A DNA stretch of 63,546 nucleotides from Luteibacter yeojuensis (GTDB lineage: Bacteria; Pseudomonadota; Gammaproteobacteria; Xanthomonadales; Rhodanobacteraceae), in NCBI RefSeq assembly GCF_000964085.1, contig NZ_JZRB01000013.1:1-63546 (forward strand), given 5' to 3'. Both the position numbers and the translations under genes were made by a program. Within the stretch, counting starts at the first letter, position 1. Each line of letters starts with the position of its first letter. Positions 15,439-23,713 of the stretch are shown here, in pieces. The notes beneath the pieces were generated by a model. It was not told the origin of the DNA. It saw nothing but the letters and a program-made list of their open reading frames with translations, and made no database searches.

Positions 15439-15975
15439 TCAGTCACCTGGCCTGAACGTCTGGAAGACCCCTTGGGTCATCGCTAATTGGTTGGTAAGCC
15501 GCGCCAGGCCATCGGTCGGCTCGGTGCCTTCGACGCGCAGCTTCACCTGCACCTTGCCTGCACCGCCTTCGCCGCGGCGAGCATGGGTGTCGAGGGCGAC
15601 CGAGCGCCTGCGCAGCCTGGAAAGGAAAGCCCAGCGATCACCGAAGCCGCCCGGTGACGCCCCGGCGTCGGCATCGTCGTCGCCCGGCTCGAAGAAAGCA
15701 CCCAGTTCGGCGTCGAACTCGATCTCCACGTCCCTGATGCGCAACGAGGTGCTCGGCACGAGGGGCAGCAGGGGAACGCGGTAGAGGTCTTCGTCGTTCT
15801 CCGTGGCGCCGGGTTGCATGGAAGGCATGCGTATCACCACGCTCTTGGGCCGGTTGTCGTCGTCGAAGTATTCGCCCAGGTGGGCGACCTGGGCTTGCTC
15901 TATCCGTGCCTGCGCTTCGACCACGGCACCTGCCATGGCTTCGATCAGGCCCTCGAGCGGTGCTGTTCCCGTCAC
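15439..15975 (-). CDS. Diverged DUF2589-like protein
   Basis: The 178-residue protein starts at a GTG (15973-15975) after AAGGAG. The order of segments follows the neighbouring DUF2589 protein: a helical start (LEGLIEAMAGAVVEAQARIEQAQ), the core VPLLPLVPSTSLRIRDVEIEFD, an acidic loop (EPGDDDADAGAS) and the closing KVQVKLRVEGTEPTDGLARL. This indicates a distant paralogue. The function is unknown. It is the second gene of the cluster, 86 bp after the response regulator. Assignment to the family is by pattern comparison with the adjacent gene. Confidence 0.75.
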   Translation of the reverse strand: MTGTAPLEGLIEAMAGAVVEAQARIEQAQVAHLGEYFDDDNRPKSVVIRMPSMQPGATENDEDLYRVPLLPLVPSTSLRIRDVEIEFDAELGAFFEPGDDDADAGASPGGFGDRWAFLSRLRRRSVALDTHARRGEGGAGKVQVKLRVEGTEPTDGLARLTNQLAMTQGVFQTFRPGD

Positions 15976-16061
15976 GCGATCTCCTTGTTCATGTGTTGCT
16001 CCGTGGGGTCACTATCGCGCGCCCGCCGACGCCTGGGTATCGGCGATCGCCTGATTCGGTG

Positions 16062-16757
16062 TCACTGGCCAAGCGTGACCCAGCCCTCGCGCAGCGCGTG
16101 GCGTGTCACGTCGGCGATGCTTTCGCCGTCGAGTTTCGAGAGGATGTGCTCGCGGTGGGTCCCCACCGTTTTCATGCTTATGTGCAGGGTTTCGGCGATC
16201 TGCCGCGTCGAGAGGCCCTTGGCGTAGAGCGTCGCCACTTCACGTTCGCGGTTCGACAAGGCGGGTGCCGATGCACGGCGGCCATCGTCGTCGAGCAGTG
16301 CGTGGGCCAGCCCGGGGCTAACGTGGTACCGCGCCGACAGCACGTTGTCTATGCCGTCGATGAGGTGGGCGAACGTGCAGCGTTTCAGGACGTAACCGTG
16401 TGCACCCGCGTCGAAAGCAGCCCGCACGCACGGCCTGTCGCCGTGCTCGGCGAGGCACAGCATGCGCGTGGACGGGCAATGCGCCGCGACGTGCCGTACC
16501 GCCTCTGCACCCGTGAAACCGGGCATCGCATCGTTGAACACCAGCAAGTCGGGCTGCGTGTCGACGCAAAGGCGCAGGCAAGCGTGCCCATCGCCTGTTG
16601 TTCCCACCACGTCGAAACGCGGCTGGGCCGCGAGCAATGCGGCAAGGCCCTCGCGCATCAGGGCCTGGTCGTCCGCGAGCACCACGCGGACCGGATACGG
16701 TGCACCGTGTGACAGAATGCCGCCCGCCCGGCGGCTGTTCGTAGCGTTCCCTTGCAT
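16062..16757 (-). CDS. NarL/FixJ-type response regulator with degenerate receiver
   Basis: The 231-residue protein has a receiver domain (residues 23-140) and a C-terminal LuxR-type helix-turn-helix (LSNREREVATLYAKGLSTRQIAETLHISMKTVGTHREHIL split over residues 170-208). The acidic pair D29-D30 and the lysine K125 are kept. The phospho-acceptor position reads N75 in PDLLVFNDAMPG, where the family has PDVVLLDxxMPG, and the conserved Thr/Ser is A103. It is therefore unlikely to be switched by ordinary aspartyl phosphorylation. The 22-residue N-terminal extension is unusual. It lies at the head of the DUF2589 cluster and probably controls it. Confidence 0.88.
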   Translation of the reverse strand: MQGNATNSRRAGGILSHGAPYPVRVVLADDQALMREGLAALLAAQPRFDVVGTTGDGHACLRLCVDTQPDLLVFNDAMPGFTGAEAVRHVAAHCPSTRMLCLAEHGDRPCVRAAFDAGAHGYVLKRCTFAHLIDGIDNVLSARYHVSPGLAHALLDDDGRRASAPALSNREREVATLYAKGLSTRQIAETLHISMKTVGTHREHILSKLDGESIADVTRHALREGWVTLGQ

Positions 16758-16889
16758 CCCACTGCTCCTCGGTTGCTTGAGAAGCTAACGTCGGCGAGGA
16801 AAATTCTCACGTCCTTCCGGCAACCTTACGGAATGACTATTTTTCGTTGAATCAAAGCGTTGCCTGAACAGGCGCGCGCTGCTGGCCGC

Positions 16890-17483
16890 ATGCAGGACCC
16901 ACTCACCTCTTCTCTTTTTCTCATTGGTGACTGGGTCGTGGATGTCCGCCGCCGTGAAATCACGCGCAGCGGGCTCACGCGCGTGCTTGAGCCGCGCCAC
17001 ATCGACGTGCTGTGCGCACTCGCAAGGCGCGCGGATGGCGTGGTCAGCACGACTGAGCTACTCGATGTGTGCTGGCAAGGCGGCTACTTCGGCGATAACC
17101 CCGTGCACAAAGCCGTGGCGATGTTGCGCAGGGCCCTGGGTGACGATGCCAAGGTGCCGCGGTATATCGCCACGGTGCGCAAGCGCGGCTATCGGCTGGT
17201 CGCACGGGTGCGTGCGCATCGCGCCGTCGGCGAGCGGCTGGAGCGGGCGATCATCCGCTGGGGGCACTCAGGCAAGTTCCAGCGACGCGTGCGCGCCCTC
17301 GGGCCCGTCGACGAGCGGGACTGGCATGTGCTGGTGGCCGTGCTGCTGCGCGTGGCGTCGTCGCTGGTGGAACGGGGCGCCTATGCCGATGCCCTTGGCA
17401 CGATGGACGACGCCCGCGGCTGGCTGCTGCGGCTGGGGCCGGGTCAGTCGACGAAGAACGCCTGCGTTTCGCCGTCGACATAG
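16890..17483 (+). CDS. Winged-helix (OmpR/CadC-type) DNA-binding regulator without receiver
   Basis: The 197-residue protein begins with a Trans_reg_C winged helix (FLIGDWVVDVRRREITRSG, then EPRHIDVLCALARRADGVVS, WQGGYFGDNPVHKAVAMLRRALGDD and YIATVRKRGYRLVA, residues 9-110). Unlike CadC it has no membrane segment, and unlike OmpR no receiver. The remaining 80 residues are a soluble helical tail. It is divergent from the response regulator (133-bp spacing), so it is a second candidate regulator of the DUF2589 cluster. The ATG at 16890 is preferred over a TTG ten codons upstream. It overlaps the convergent methyltransferase gene by 40 bp. Confidence 0.8.
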   Translation: MQDPLTSSLFLIGDWVVDVRRREITRSGLTRVLEPRHIDVLCALARRADGVVSTTELLDVCWQGGYFGDNPVHKAVAMLRRALGDDAKVPRYIATVRKRGYRLVARVRAHRAVGERLERAIIRWGHSGKFQRRVRALGPVDERDWHVLVAVLLRVASSLVERGAYADALGTMDDARGWLLRLGPGQSTKNACVSPST

Positions 17484-19822
17484 CCGGCCAATGCGGCAAG
17501 CACCACCCGCCGGGTGTGCGCAAGGCGCGCCTCGACCCAGGCTTCCAGTACCGGATCACCCGGCAGGGCGAACGCCGCGATGCGCGCCGGGGTGAGCTTG
17601 CGGCCATAGGAGAAGCGCCATTTCTCTTCATGCAGGCACGCCGCGGCAATGACGAGCATGGCTTCGCTCATGGGCTTGCGCGGCAGCAGCACCAGGCAAT
17701 CGTCGTTGACGGCGCACGGCTCGAACTGCACGAAGGCCTCGCCAATGCTGCCGGTCTGCGCCACGGTGACGAAGGGTGGCCGCATGGCCTGGCCGAATTC
17801 CAGCCAGCCATAGCAGCCGTTGTAGGCCTCGGTGGGTGAGATGACGAGTGTCTCGCCGTCGGCGATGCCATCGCGGCTGTGCAGCTCCTTCATGCCATAG
17901 ACGATGTCGAAGGCGTCGCCGATGCTTCCGGGCCGCGCCGCATCGCTCAGCGCCCTGGCGTTGTCTTTCTTCGCCTGCGAAATGAGGCCACGGTAATCGG
18001 CCATGCGCAGCGCGCCCTGGCGTACCTGCTCGCGCTGTACGGTGACTTCGCGCGCGTAGCGGATGTAGAACGACGCGAGGCGGCGCAGGTGGACGTCCAC
18101 GGCCTCCTGCACTTCCTCGCGGCTAGGGGGCGCGGAATCGACGTAGGCACCCGCGGCCCACTCGCGCTCGCCCGAGACCTTGCCCAGGCCCGAGAACCCG
18201 GGGATGGCCTGCTTGTTGACGATGGCATCCACCGCCTTCGGGATGTGGTTGGGCTCCGTCGGGCGCTCGACGCGGATGCCCTTGCGCAGCGTCAGCCCAT
18301 CGTGGTGCAGGCGCACGAACACGGTTGCGACGCCCGGATCGTGCTTCACGCCCTTCTCGAGCAGCACCACCGACGTGGTAGCCGAGGCGTAGGGCTGGAA
18401 CAGTTCATCGGGCAGCTGGCATACCGCCAGCAGGCGGTTGTGCTTCAGGATCTTCTGCCGCCACGCGCCCTTGCTCTTTTTCACGATGAGGCTGGTCGGC
18501 AGCACCACGGCGAGCTTGCCACGCTGCTTGAGCGCATCGAGCGCACGGTCGACGAAATCCTCCGACGGCGTATCGGAGGCCTTGTGCGGGAACGGCGGGT
18601 TCATCAGCACGACGTCCACCTCGCCCTCGGGGAAATCCGGCGCGGTGAAGCAGTCTTCCTGGTGGATCCGCGTGGCCCCATCGCCGCGCAGGATCATGTT
18701 GGCGACGCACAGGGCCGCCGTGACCGGCTCGGTCTCGAAACCGTACAACTGCTTGCGCGCCACCTTGACCATCTCGGCGCGGCTGAGCTCGTGCGCGCGT
18801 AGCAGGCGGTCCATGGCGGCAACGAGGAAGCCGCCCGTGCCGCAGGCCGGGTCGAGCACGTGGTCGCGCGGGCCCACTTCGCATACATCGGCCATGAACT
18901 GGGCGATGTGGCGGGGCGTGAAATACTGCCCGATGGTGTTGCCGCCGGTGTAGCGGAAGAAGGTTTCGTAGAGCTGGCCGAGGTAGTCGTGCTCGGCCGT
19001 CAGCACGCTGACGTTGAGCTTTTCGAGGATGCGTGCGATCTCGACCGCGCGCGTGGCCAGCTTCGCGTTCGCCTCTTCCACGTGCAGGCTGCGGCCGAGC
19101 GCGGGCTTGCCCGCTTTCTCAAACGCGCGCAGGCACTCGGCGTTGATGTCGGCGAGGATGTGATCCTCGTCGCGCCGGATGCGGCCCTTGGAGCTGGCCA
19201 GCGCCAGCATGATGGCGGCCACCACCGCAGGGCGGAACTCATCCTTGATCTTGGCCTCGCGCAGCAGGCGGTTGATCTCCTCCGCGCGGCGCGCCAGCAC
19301 CTCGGGCGGCGGGATGGTGGGGCGTAGCTCCGGCCGGCCGTGCGGCGAGGCAATACGTTCGAGATCGGCGCGGTTGGGGATCCACGACACCGGCTTGCCA
19401 CCATAGGTGACGATGGCCCACTCACCATCGGCGAAGCGCGATACACGCAGCTCGAAGCTATCGTCGGACGTGCCGGCAAGGCCGATGGCCAGCGGCGCGT
19501 AGCCCTTGCGCTGGAACCGCTCCGCGTAGTGCTGCGCTTCGCGCAACGCCTTGCCATGTTCGCTGCTGAATTTCTTCGCCTCGATGACAGCGAGCACTTT
19601 CTCGCTCACCTTGTCGACCAGCAGGGCTTCCGGGTAACCGCTGCCGGTGCCGGTCTTGCTGGCCTGCTTAAGCGCTTTTTCGATGAGGGGGTAGGCCGCG
19701 TACTCGTTCTGCAGAAGGACATCGCCCACCGGTGGCTTCCGCGGGTTCCACCCCTGGGCGCTGAGCAGCTCGTCGAGCAACTTCTCGCTGCGCCGTTCGG
19801 AGATTCCCTTGGACTTGCTCAT
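17444..19822 (-). CDS. Fused PD-(D/E)XK nuclease - N6-adenine DNA methyltransferase
   Basis: This 792-residue single-chain protein has three parts. Residues 30-150 form an HsdR_N-like nuclease domain with D70 and E81-x-K83 (VIEAKKF) in PD-(D/E)XK layout. Residues 190-520 are an HsdM-like methyltransferase with motif I DPACGTGG (324-331) and motif IV NPPF (408-411). The C-terminal 250 residues may carry target recognition. No helicase is present and no separate hsdS or hsdR gene lies nearby, so this resembles a type IIG-like system or a solitary modification enzyme. The neighbouring tRNA-Gln gene is a classic insertion site. The ATG at 19822 is preferred to the GTG one codon earlier. Confidence 0.85.
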   Translation of the reverse strand: MSKSKGISERRSEKLLDELLSAQGWNPRKPPVGDVLLQNEYAAYPLIEKALKQASKTGTGSGYPEALLVDKVSEKVLAVIEAKKFSSEHGKALREAQHYAERFQRKGYAPLAIGLAGTSDDSFELRVSRFADGEWAIVTYGGKPVSWIPNRADLERIASPHGRPELRPTIPPPEVLARRAEEINRLLREAKIKDEFRPAVVAAIMLALASSKGRIRRDEDHILADINAECLRAFEKAGKPALGRSLHVEEANAKLATRAVEIARILEKLNVSVLTAEHDYLGQLYETFFRYTGGNTIGQYFTPRHIAQFMADVCEVGPRDHVLDPACGTGGFLVAAMDRLLRAHELSRAEMVKVARKQLYGFETEPVTAALCVANMILRGDGATRIHQEDCFTAPDFPEGEVDVVLMNPPFPHKASDTPSEDFVDRALDALKQRGKLAVVLPTSLIVKKSKGAWRQKILKHNRLLAVCQLPDELFQPYASATTSVVLLEKGVKHDPGVATVFVRLHHDGLTLRKGIRVERPTEPNHIPKAVDAIVNKQAIPGFSGLGKVSGEREWAAGAYVDSAPPSREEVQEAVDVHLRRLASFYIRYAREVTVQREQVRQGALRMADYRGLISQAKKDNARALSDAARPGSIGDAFDIVYGMKELHSRDGIADGETLVISPTEAYNGCYGWLEFGQAMRPPFVTVAQTGSIGEAFVQFEPCAVNDDCLVLLPRKPMSEAMLVIAAACLHEEKWRFSYGRKLTPARIAAFALPGDPVLEAWVEARLAHTRRVVLAALAGYVDGETQAFFVD

Positions 19823-19922
19823 CACGACTCCGCTGCCGTCCGCTGCGCGGCAGGAACTAGATACGGTAGGGGGCGGATGTCGCAGATCGCGAGATTACCC
19901 GGGCGCCCATGATAGCCGAGCG

Positions 19923-19957
19923 CAAAAAGAAAGGGCCTTGATTGCTCAAGGCCCTTT
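19923..19957 (-). terminator. Rho-independent terminator after tRNA-Gln
   Basis: An 11-bp inverted repeat (19930-19940 with 19947-19957) reads on the minus strand as AAAGGGCCTTG, a loop, CAAGGCCCTTT, followed by CTTTTTGCG. It lies seven bases after the CCA end of the tRNA gene and is a textbook intrinsic terminator for it. Confidence 0.9.
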
Positions 19958-19963
19958 CCGGTT

Positions 19964-20037
19964 TGGCTGGGAGACTAGGATTCGAACCTAGATAAACGGA
20001 GTCAGAGTCCGTTGTCCTACCGTTAGACGATCTCCCA
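19964..20037 (-). tRNA. tRNA-Gln (anticodon CUG)
   Basis: The minus strand folds as a complete tRNA of 74 nt. The acceptor stem TGGGAGA pairs with TCTCCCA, followed by discriminator G and an encoded CCA. The anticodon stem-loop ACGGA-CTCTGAC-TCCGT presents CUG, which reads the glutamine codon CAG. The T-arm contains GGTTCGAATCC. The gene stands alone between rpsI and the methyltransferase gene and has its own terminator. No truncated integrase or duplicated 3' end was seen near it. Confidence 0.97.
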
Positions 20038-20088
20038 AAAACCTGTTCGAAGCGCTCTGACCGTCGTGCTTCGAAGTGTAGCGCGTGA

Positions 20089-20481
20089 TTAGCGCTTGGA
20101 GAACTGGGTAGCGCGGCGGGCCTTGTGGAGACCGACCTTCTTACGCTCGACTTCGCGGGCATCGCGGGTCATGAAACCCGCCTTGCGCAGCGGCGACTTC
20201 AGCGCTTCGTCGTACTCGACGAGGGCGCGGGCGATGCCGAGGCGGATGGCGCCGGCCTGGCCGGTGATACCACCGCCGGCGACCGTGACCATGATGTCGA
20301 ACTTCTCGCTGTTCTCGGTCAGCTCAAGCGGCTGGCGAACGATCATGCGCGAGGTTTCGCGACCGAAGAAGACGTCGAGCGGCTTGCCGTTGACGACGAT
20401 GCCGCCGGTGCCCTTGCGGAGGAACACGCGAGCTGCCGAGGTCTTGCGACGGCCGGTGCCGTAATTCTGCTGGATAGCCAT
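20089..20481 (-). CDS. rpsI: 30S ribosomal protein S9
   Basis: The 130-residue protein matches S9 over its full length: [19 protein letters not shown] at the start, [10 protein letters not shown], then [20 protein letters not shown], and the invariant basic end [11 protein letters not shown], whose final Lys-Arg contacts the P-site tRNA. It follows rplM by 9 bp, the universal bacterial rplM-rpsI order, so both are one transcript. The start is the ATG at 20479-20481. Confidence 0.99.
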   Translation of the reverse strand: MAIQQNYGTGRRKTSAARVFLRKGTGGIVVNGKPLDVFFGRETSRMIVRQPLELTENSEKFDIMVTVAGGGITGQAGAIRLGIARALVEYDEALKSPLRKAGFMTRDAREVERKKVGLHKARRATQFSKR

Positions 20482-20490
20482 GGCGATTCC

Positions 20491-20919
20491 TTAGATGTCC
20501 AGCTGCTGCGGCTGCTGGGCGGTGTGCGGGTGCTCGGCACCGCCGTACACCTTGAGCTTGCGGTACATGGCGCGACCCAGCGGGTTCTTCGGCAGCATGC
20601 CCTTGACGGCGATCTCGATCACGCGCTCCGGATGGGTGGCGAGCAGATCCTTCAGACTCGTGGTCTTCAGGTTGCCGACGTAACCCGTGAAGCGGTGGTA
20701 CATCTTGTCGTCCAGCTTGGCACCGGTGACCGCGACCTTCTCGGCGTTGATGACGACGATGTAATCGCCGGTATCAACGTGCGGGGTGAACTCGGGCTTG
20801 TGCTTGCCGCGGAGACGGCGCGCGACCTCGGTCGACAGGCGACCCAGGGTCTTGTTCGTGGCGTCGATCACGAACCAATCGCGCTTGACGCTCTCCGGCT
20901 TGGCGCTGAACGTTTTCAT
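20491..20919 (-). CDS. rplM: 50S ribosomal protein L13
   Basis: The 142-residue protein has the L13 landmarks: [49 protein letters not shown] and [20 protein letters not shown]13 is an early assembly protein of the large subunit. The ATG at 20917-20919 gives the canonical length; a longer frame upstream is not expected in this family. The leader to the divergent coq7 gene is about 270 bp, room for a promoter and the L13-type autoregulatory 5' UTR, though no specific structure was identified. Confidence 0.99.
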   Translation of the reverse strand: MKTFSAKPESVKRDWFVIDATNKTLGRLSTEVARRLRGKHKPEFTPHVDTGDYIVVINAEKVAVTGAKLDDKMYHRFTGYVGNLKTTSLKDLLATHPERVIEIAVKGMLPKNPLGRAMYRKLKVYGGAEHPHTAQQPQQLDI

Positions 20920-21193
20920 TTCGAAAATACCTGGTTTGCCGCCCTGAAACAGGCGGAACACGGAATCGGTGAAAGCAAAGACGCGAGAGAATACCTGACT
21001 CATCGCGCTTCACGCAAGCCCACCGGACAGGTGAGCTTCGGGCCGACAATCATAGCATGATGACGGCGCCTTAACACAAGCCCTGCCAGTAGGCAGGTGC
21101 GCCGGGCGCGACAAGCGACCACGGCACGGTTCACCCCCTGGGGGTGGCCGCACATTGTAACGTATGCAGGTCCCCCGTTCAAAGGAGCCGCCC

Positions 21194-21835
21194 GTGTCCG
21201 TCCGCACCCTGACCCCGCTCGACCGCCTGCTTGCGGGCGTGGAGCGCGCCATGGAGGCCGTGGCCGGCTCGCCCGAGCCCAGCCGCCGCTCGCCGGGCGA
21301 TATCGTGCCGGACGCCCCCATGGACGACGCCGAGCGCCGCCATGCCGCCGGCCTGATGCGAATCAACCACGTGGGCGAGGTCTGCGCCCAGGCCCTCTAC
21401 ATGGGCCAGGCCGCCCTGGCCCGCACGGACGACACCCGGCAGCACCTGCTGCACGCCGCGCAGGAAGAGACCGACCATCTGGCGTGGTGCGCGGCGCGCC
21501 TGAAGCAGCTCGACAGCCGGCCCAGCCTGCTCAACCCCGTGTGGTACGCCGGCAGCTATGCCATCGGCGTGGCCGCGGCAGCCGTGGGCGACCCGATCAG
21601 CCTGGGGTTCGTGGTGGAGACCGAGCGCCAGGTGGAGGCGCACCTCGCCGAGCATCTCGAGCGCCTGCCGGCCAAAGACGACCGTTCGCGGGCCATCCTG
21701 CGGCAGATGCAGGAGGATGAGGTGCGGCATGCGGACGCGGCGGAGGCGCGGGGTGGCATCGACCTGCCCTTCCCCATACCCGGCCTCATGCACGCTGCAT
21801 CGGCGGTCATGAAGGCCGTGGCTTACCGCATCTAG
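21194..21835 (+). CDS. coq7: Coq7-type 2-polyprenyl-3-methyl-6-methoxy-1,4-benzoquinol monooxygenase
   Basis: The 213-residue protein is a diiron hydroxylase of ubiquinone synthesis that adds the C6 hydroxyl. Diiron ligands are seen in [37 protein letters not shown] and QEDEVRHAD. The GTG at 21194 lies eight bases after AAAGGAG and is preferred to an ATG ten codons upstream that has no ribosome binding site. The protein is peripheral to the inner membrane. It is divergent from rplM. Confidence 0.96.
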   Translation: MSVRTLTPLDRLLAGVERAMEAVAGSPEPSRRSPGDIVPDAPMDDAERRHAAGLMRINHVGEVCAQALYMGQAALARTDDTRQHLLHAAQEETDHLAWCAARLKQLDSRPSLLNPVWYAGSYAIGVAAAAVGDPISLGFVVETERQVEAHLAEHLERLPAKDDRSRAILRQMQEDEVRHADAAEARGGIDLPFPIPGLMHAASAVMKAVAYRI

Positions 21836-22512
21836 CGGCAATAGCCGAAGCCACTGCCCTGCGCGTGGAAGTGCGTGCGGTGCGCGGCGTTGTAGTCCGG
21901 GCCGAAGAGCGCGCCAAAGTAGTGGCAGCCGTCAGCCTGCACGCCCCGCAGGAACCCCGCCTCGTCGCTCCAGTCCTTTTCCACGCTGATGCGCCGGCCA
22001 TTTGCCAGGCGGAACCCAGTGATGTCCAGTGCGTCCGCCCGCGCATGCCGACTGAGCGGTGCCTCGTCTCGATGGTAGATGTTGCGACAGGCGTAGCTGC
22101 CCACGTGGTCGATGGTCCGTACCGGGCTACCGAATGCGGCCTCGGCGTGCGGCTGGAGCACGTTACGCTCCCACATCGCCAGCGAAGCCGCGAGGGGGCA
22201 GGTGAGCATGACCGGAGAAGCGAGCCTCGCGCCATTCAGCGCGCTAACGCGCAAGGCGTCATGCCAGCCACAACCACTCGCCTCCTCGCGGTCAGCCACC
22301 GGCGTGAAGGCCACGCGCGCGCCTTCCAGGGCCGCGTGGCACACGGCGGGGTCGTCGCCCAGCCGCGAGAGTTTGAAGCGCAGGAACATGTCGGGCGCCG
22401 CCGCCAGATCCAATGGGGCCCATGGGTTATAGCGATCCGGCGGCCGCCAGCCACCCAGCCACGCGGCGGCAACGAGCGTGATGATGGCGAGGACGATCAG
22501 CAGGGGGCGCAT
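21832..22512 (-). CDS. Extensin-like (DUF3455-type) family protein with N-terminal membrane anchor
   Basis: The 226-residue protein starts with an uncleaved or cleaved hydrophobic segment ([19 protein letters not shown]). The body matches the bacterial extensin-like C-terminal domain: [47 protein letters not shown] and [16 protein letters not shown]. The conserved Cys, His and Asp residues suggest a zinc D-Ala-D-Ala-peptidase-like fold, but catalysis is unproven. Its stop overlaps the coq7 end convergently by four bases. The ATG at 22512 is preferred to a TTG three codons earlier. Confidence 0.85.
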   Translation of the reverse strand: MRPLLIVLAIITLVAAAWLGGWRPPDRYNPWAPLDLAAAPDMFLRFKLSRLGDDPAVCHAALEGARVAFTPVADREEASGCGWHDALRVSALNGARLASPVMLTCPLAASLAMWERNVLQPHAEAAFGSPVRTIDHVGSYACRNIYHRDEAPLSRHARADALDITGFRLANGRRISVEKDWSDEAGFLRGVQADGCHYFGALFGPDYNAAHRTHFHAQGSGFGYCR

Positions 22513-22556
22513 GGCGCGCAAGCTAGCTGCGGGCGCGTGACGGCGCGGCGACGCCC

Positions 22557-22584
22557 AAAAAAAACCCCGCTTTCGCGGGGCTTT
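22557..22584 (-). terminator. Rho-independent terminator after speD
   Basis: On the minus strand a GCCCCGC/GCGGGG stem with a GAAA loop is followed by a run of eight T, just after the speD stop. It also separates speD from the extensin-like gene downstream on the same strand. Confidence 0.93.
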
Positions 22585-22588
22585 TCAG

Positions 22589-23374
22589 TTACATCAGGTT
22601 GCGGCCGTGGAAGAGTTCCTCGATCTCGCGGCGGAGCAGCGATTCGATGCGCTGGCGCTCCTTGAAGCTGAGGTCGTCGGCCTGGGCTTCGAACAGGTAG
22701 GTATCGAGGTCGAAGTCCTTGATGTGCATCTTCGTGTGGAAGATGTTTTCCTGGTAGACGTTGACGTCGAACATCTCGTACTTCTGGCGGATGTGCTTCG
22801 CCAGGTAATCCTGCACCGAGTTGATCTTGTGGTCGATGAAGTGCTTCTTGCCCTTCACGTCGCGGGTGAATCCACGGACGCGGTAATCGGCGATGACGAT
22901 ATCGGACTCGAAGCTGTCGATCAGGTAGTTCAGGGCCTTCAGCGGCGAGATGACGCCGCAGGTGGCCACGTCGATATCGGCGCGGAACGTGGCGATACCG
23001 TTGTGCGGGTGCGTTTCCGGGTAGGTATGGACGGTGATGTGGCTCTTGTCCATGTGCGCCACCACGGCACCGGAGATGGTGTCGCGGCCCAGCTTCTCGA
23101 CCACCGGCTCCTCGGAGATGAGGATGGTGACCGACGCGCCCTGCGGGTCGTAGTCCTGGCGCGCGATGTTCAGGATGTTGGCACCGATGATCTCGGCCAC
23201 GTCCGTGAGGATCTGGGTCAGGCGATCGGCGTCGTACTGTTCATCGATGTACTCGATGTAGTTCTGGCGCTGCTGCTCCGAGACGGCGTAGCAGATGTCG
23301 TAGATGTTGAAGCTCAGCGCCTTGGTGAGGTTGTTGAAACCCTGGAGGCGAAGGCGGGGAAGCGGTTTGACCAC
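22589..23374 (-). CDS. speD: S-adenosylmethionine decarboxylase proenzyme
   Basis: The 261-residue protein is the class 1a (Escherichia coli-type) AdoMetDC, which supplies aminopropyl groups for spermidine. It self-cleaves before the serine in [16 protein letters not shown] to make the pyruvoyl cofactor. Other landmarks are [20 protein letters not shown] at the start and [16 protein letters not shown] [17 protein letters not shown] in the middle. The GTG at 23374 is chosen because CGGAGAG precedes it and it gives the family length; the longer frame begins 14 codons earlier. It is divergent from clp. Confidence 0.97.
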   Translation of the reverse strand: MVKPLPRLRLQGFNNLTKALSFNIYDICYAVSEQQRQNYIEYIDEQYDADRLTQILTDVAEIIGANILNIARQDYDPQGASVTILISEEPVVEKLGRDTISGAVVAHMDKSHITVHTYPETHPHNGIATFRADIDVATCGVISPLKALNYLIDSFESDIVIADYRVRGFTRDVKGKKHFIDHKINSVQDYLAKHIRQKYEMFDVNVYQENIFHTKMHIKDFDLDTYLFEAQADDLSFKERQRIESLLRREIEELFHGRNLM

Positions 23375-23713
23375 AGCGACTCTCCGAGGCCGGTAATGAC
23401 GGCCAGCAGCAGACACGGGTTAGCAGCAAGGGTCCCCGCAACGGATAAGAATGTAAGGGCAACAGCCAGACGGCCAGTCTGGACGCCTCGTATGAACGGC
23501 GTAAGACATAGGGGCCGCCGCCGAGGGGGTAAAATTATGGGGCAAAGTGGCGAGGATTTGAACAACTTGGGCCCAATCGTCATTTATGGTGGATTTTGTC
23601 CGGCCTTTGTCTGCAATAATCCGGTCGGGGACATGGCAAGCCAGCGTCGCCCGACGGAAAACCGTCGGCACCTGGAGGGGGCGCCATGCCATTGAGGCTC
23701 AACGGAATCTGCT
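23375..23713. promoter_or_regulatory. speD-clp divergent intergenic region with leader ORF
   Basis: The 339-bp space should hold promoters for both genes. On the clp side a perfect 7-bp hairpin (23651-23657 with 23662-23668, AAAA loop) is followed by GGAGGGGGCGCC and an ATG at 23686, which opens a 13-codon frame (MPLRLNGICCGST) ending at 23727. The strongest ribosome binding site of the region thus serves this mini-ORF and not clp. No TGTGA-N6-TCACA-type site was recognised. Confidence 0.5.

Noticed and set aside
13166-16757. Prophage remnant
   Set aside because: Apart from two holin-sized membrane proteins there is no capsid, tail, integrase or lysin gene, and the neighbours are not phage-like.
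19964-20037. Integrated island at tRNA-Gln
   Set aside because: No integrase and no direct repeat of the tRNA 3' end were seen in the following kilobases; only a single methyltransferase gene is adjacent.
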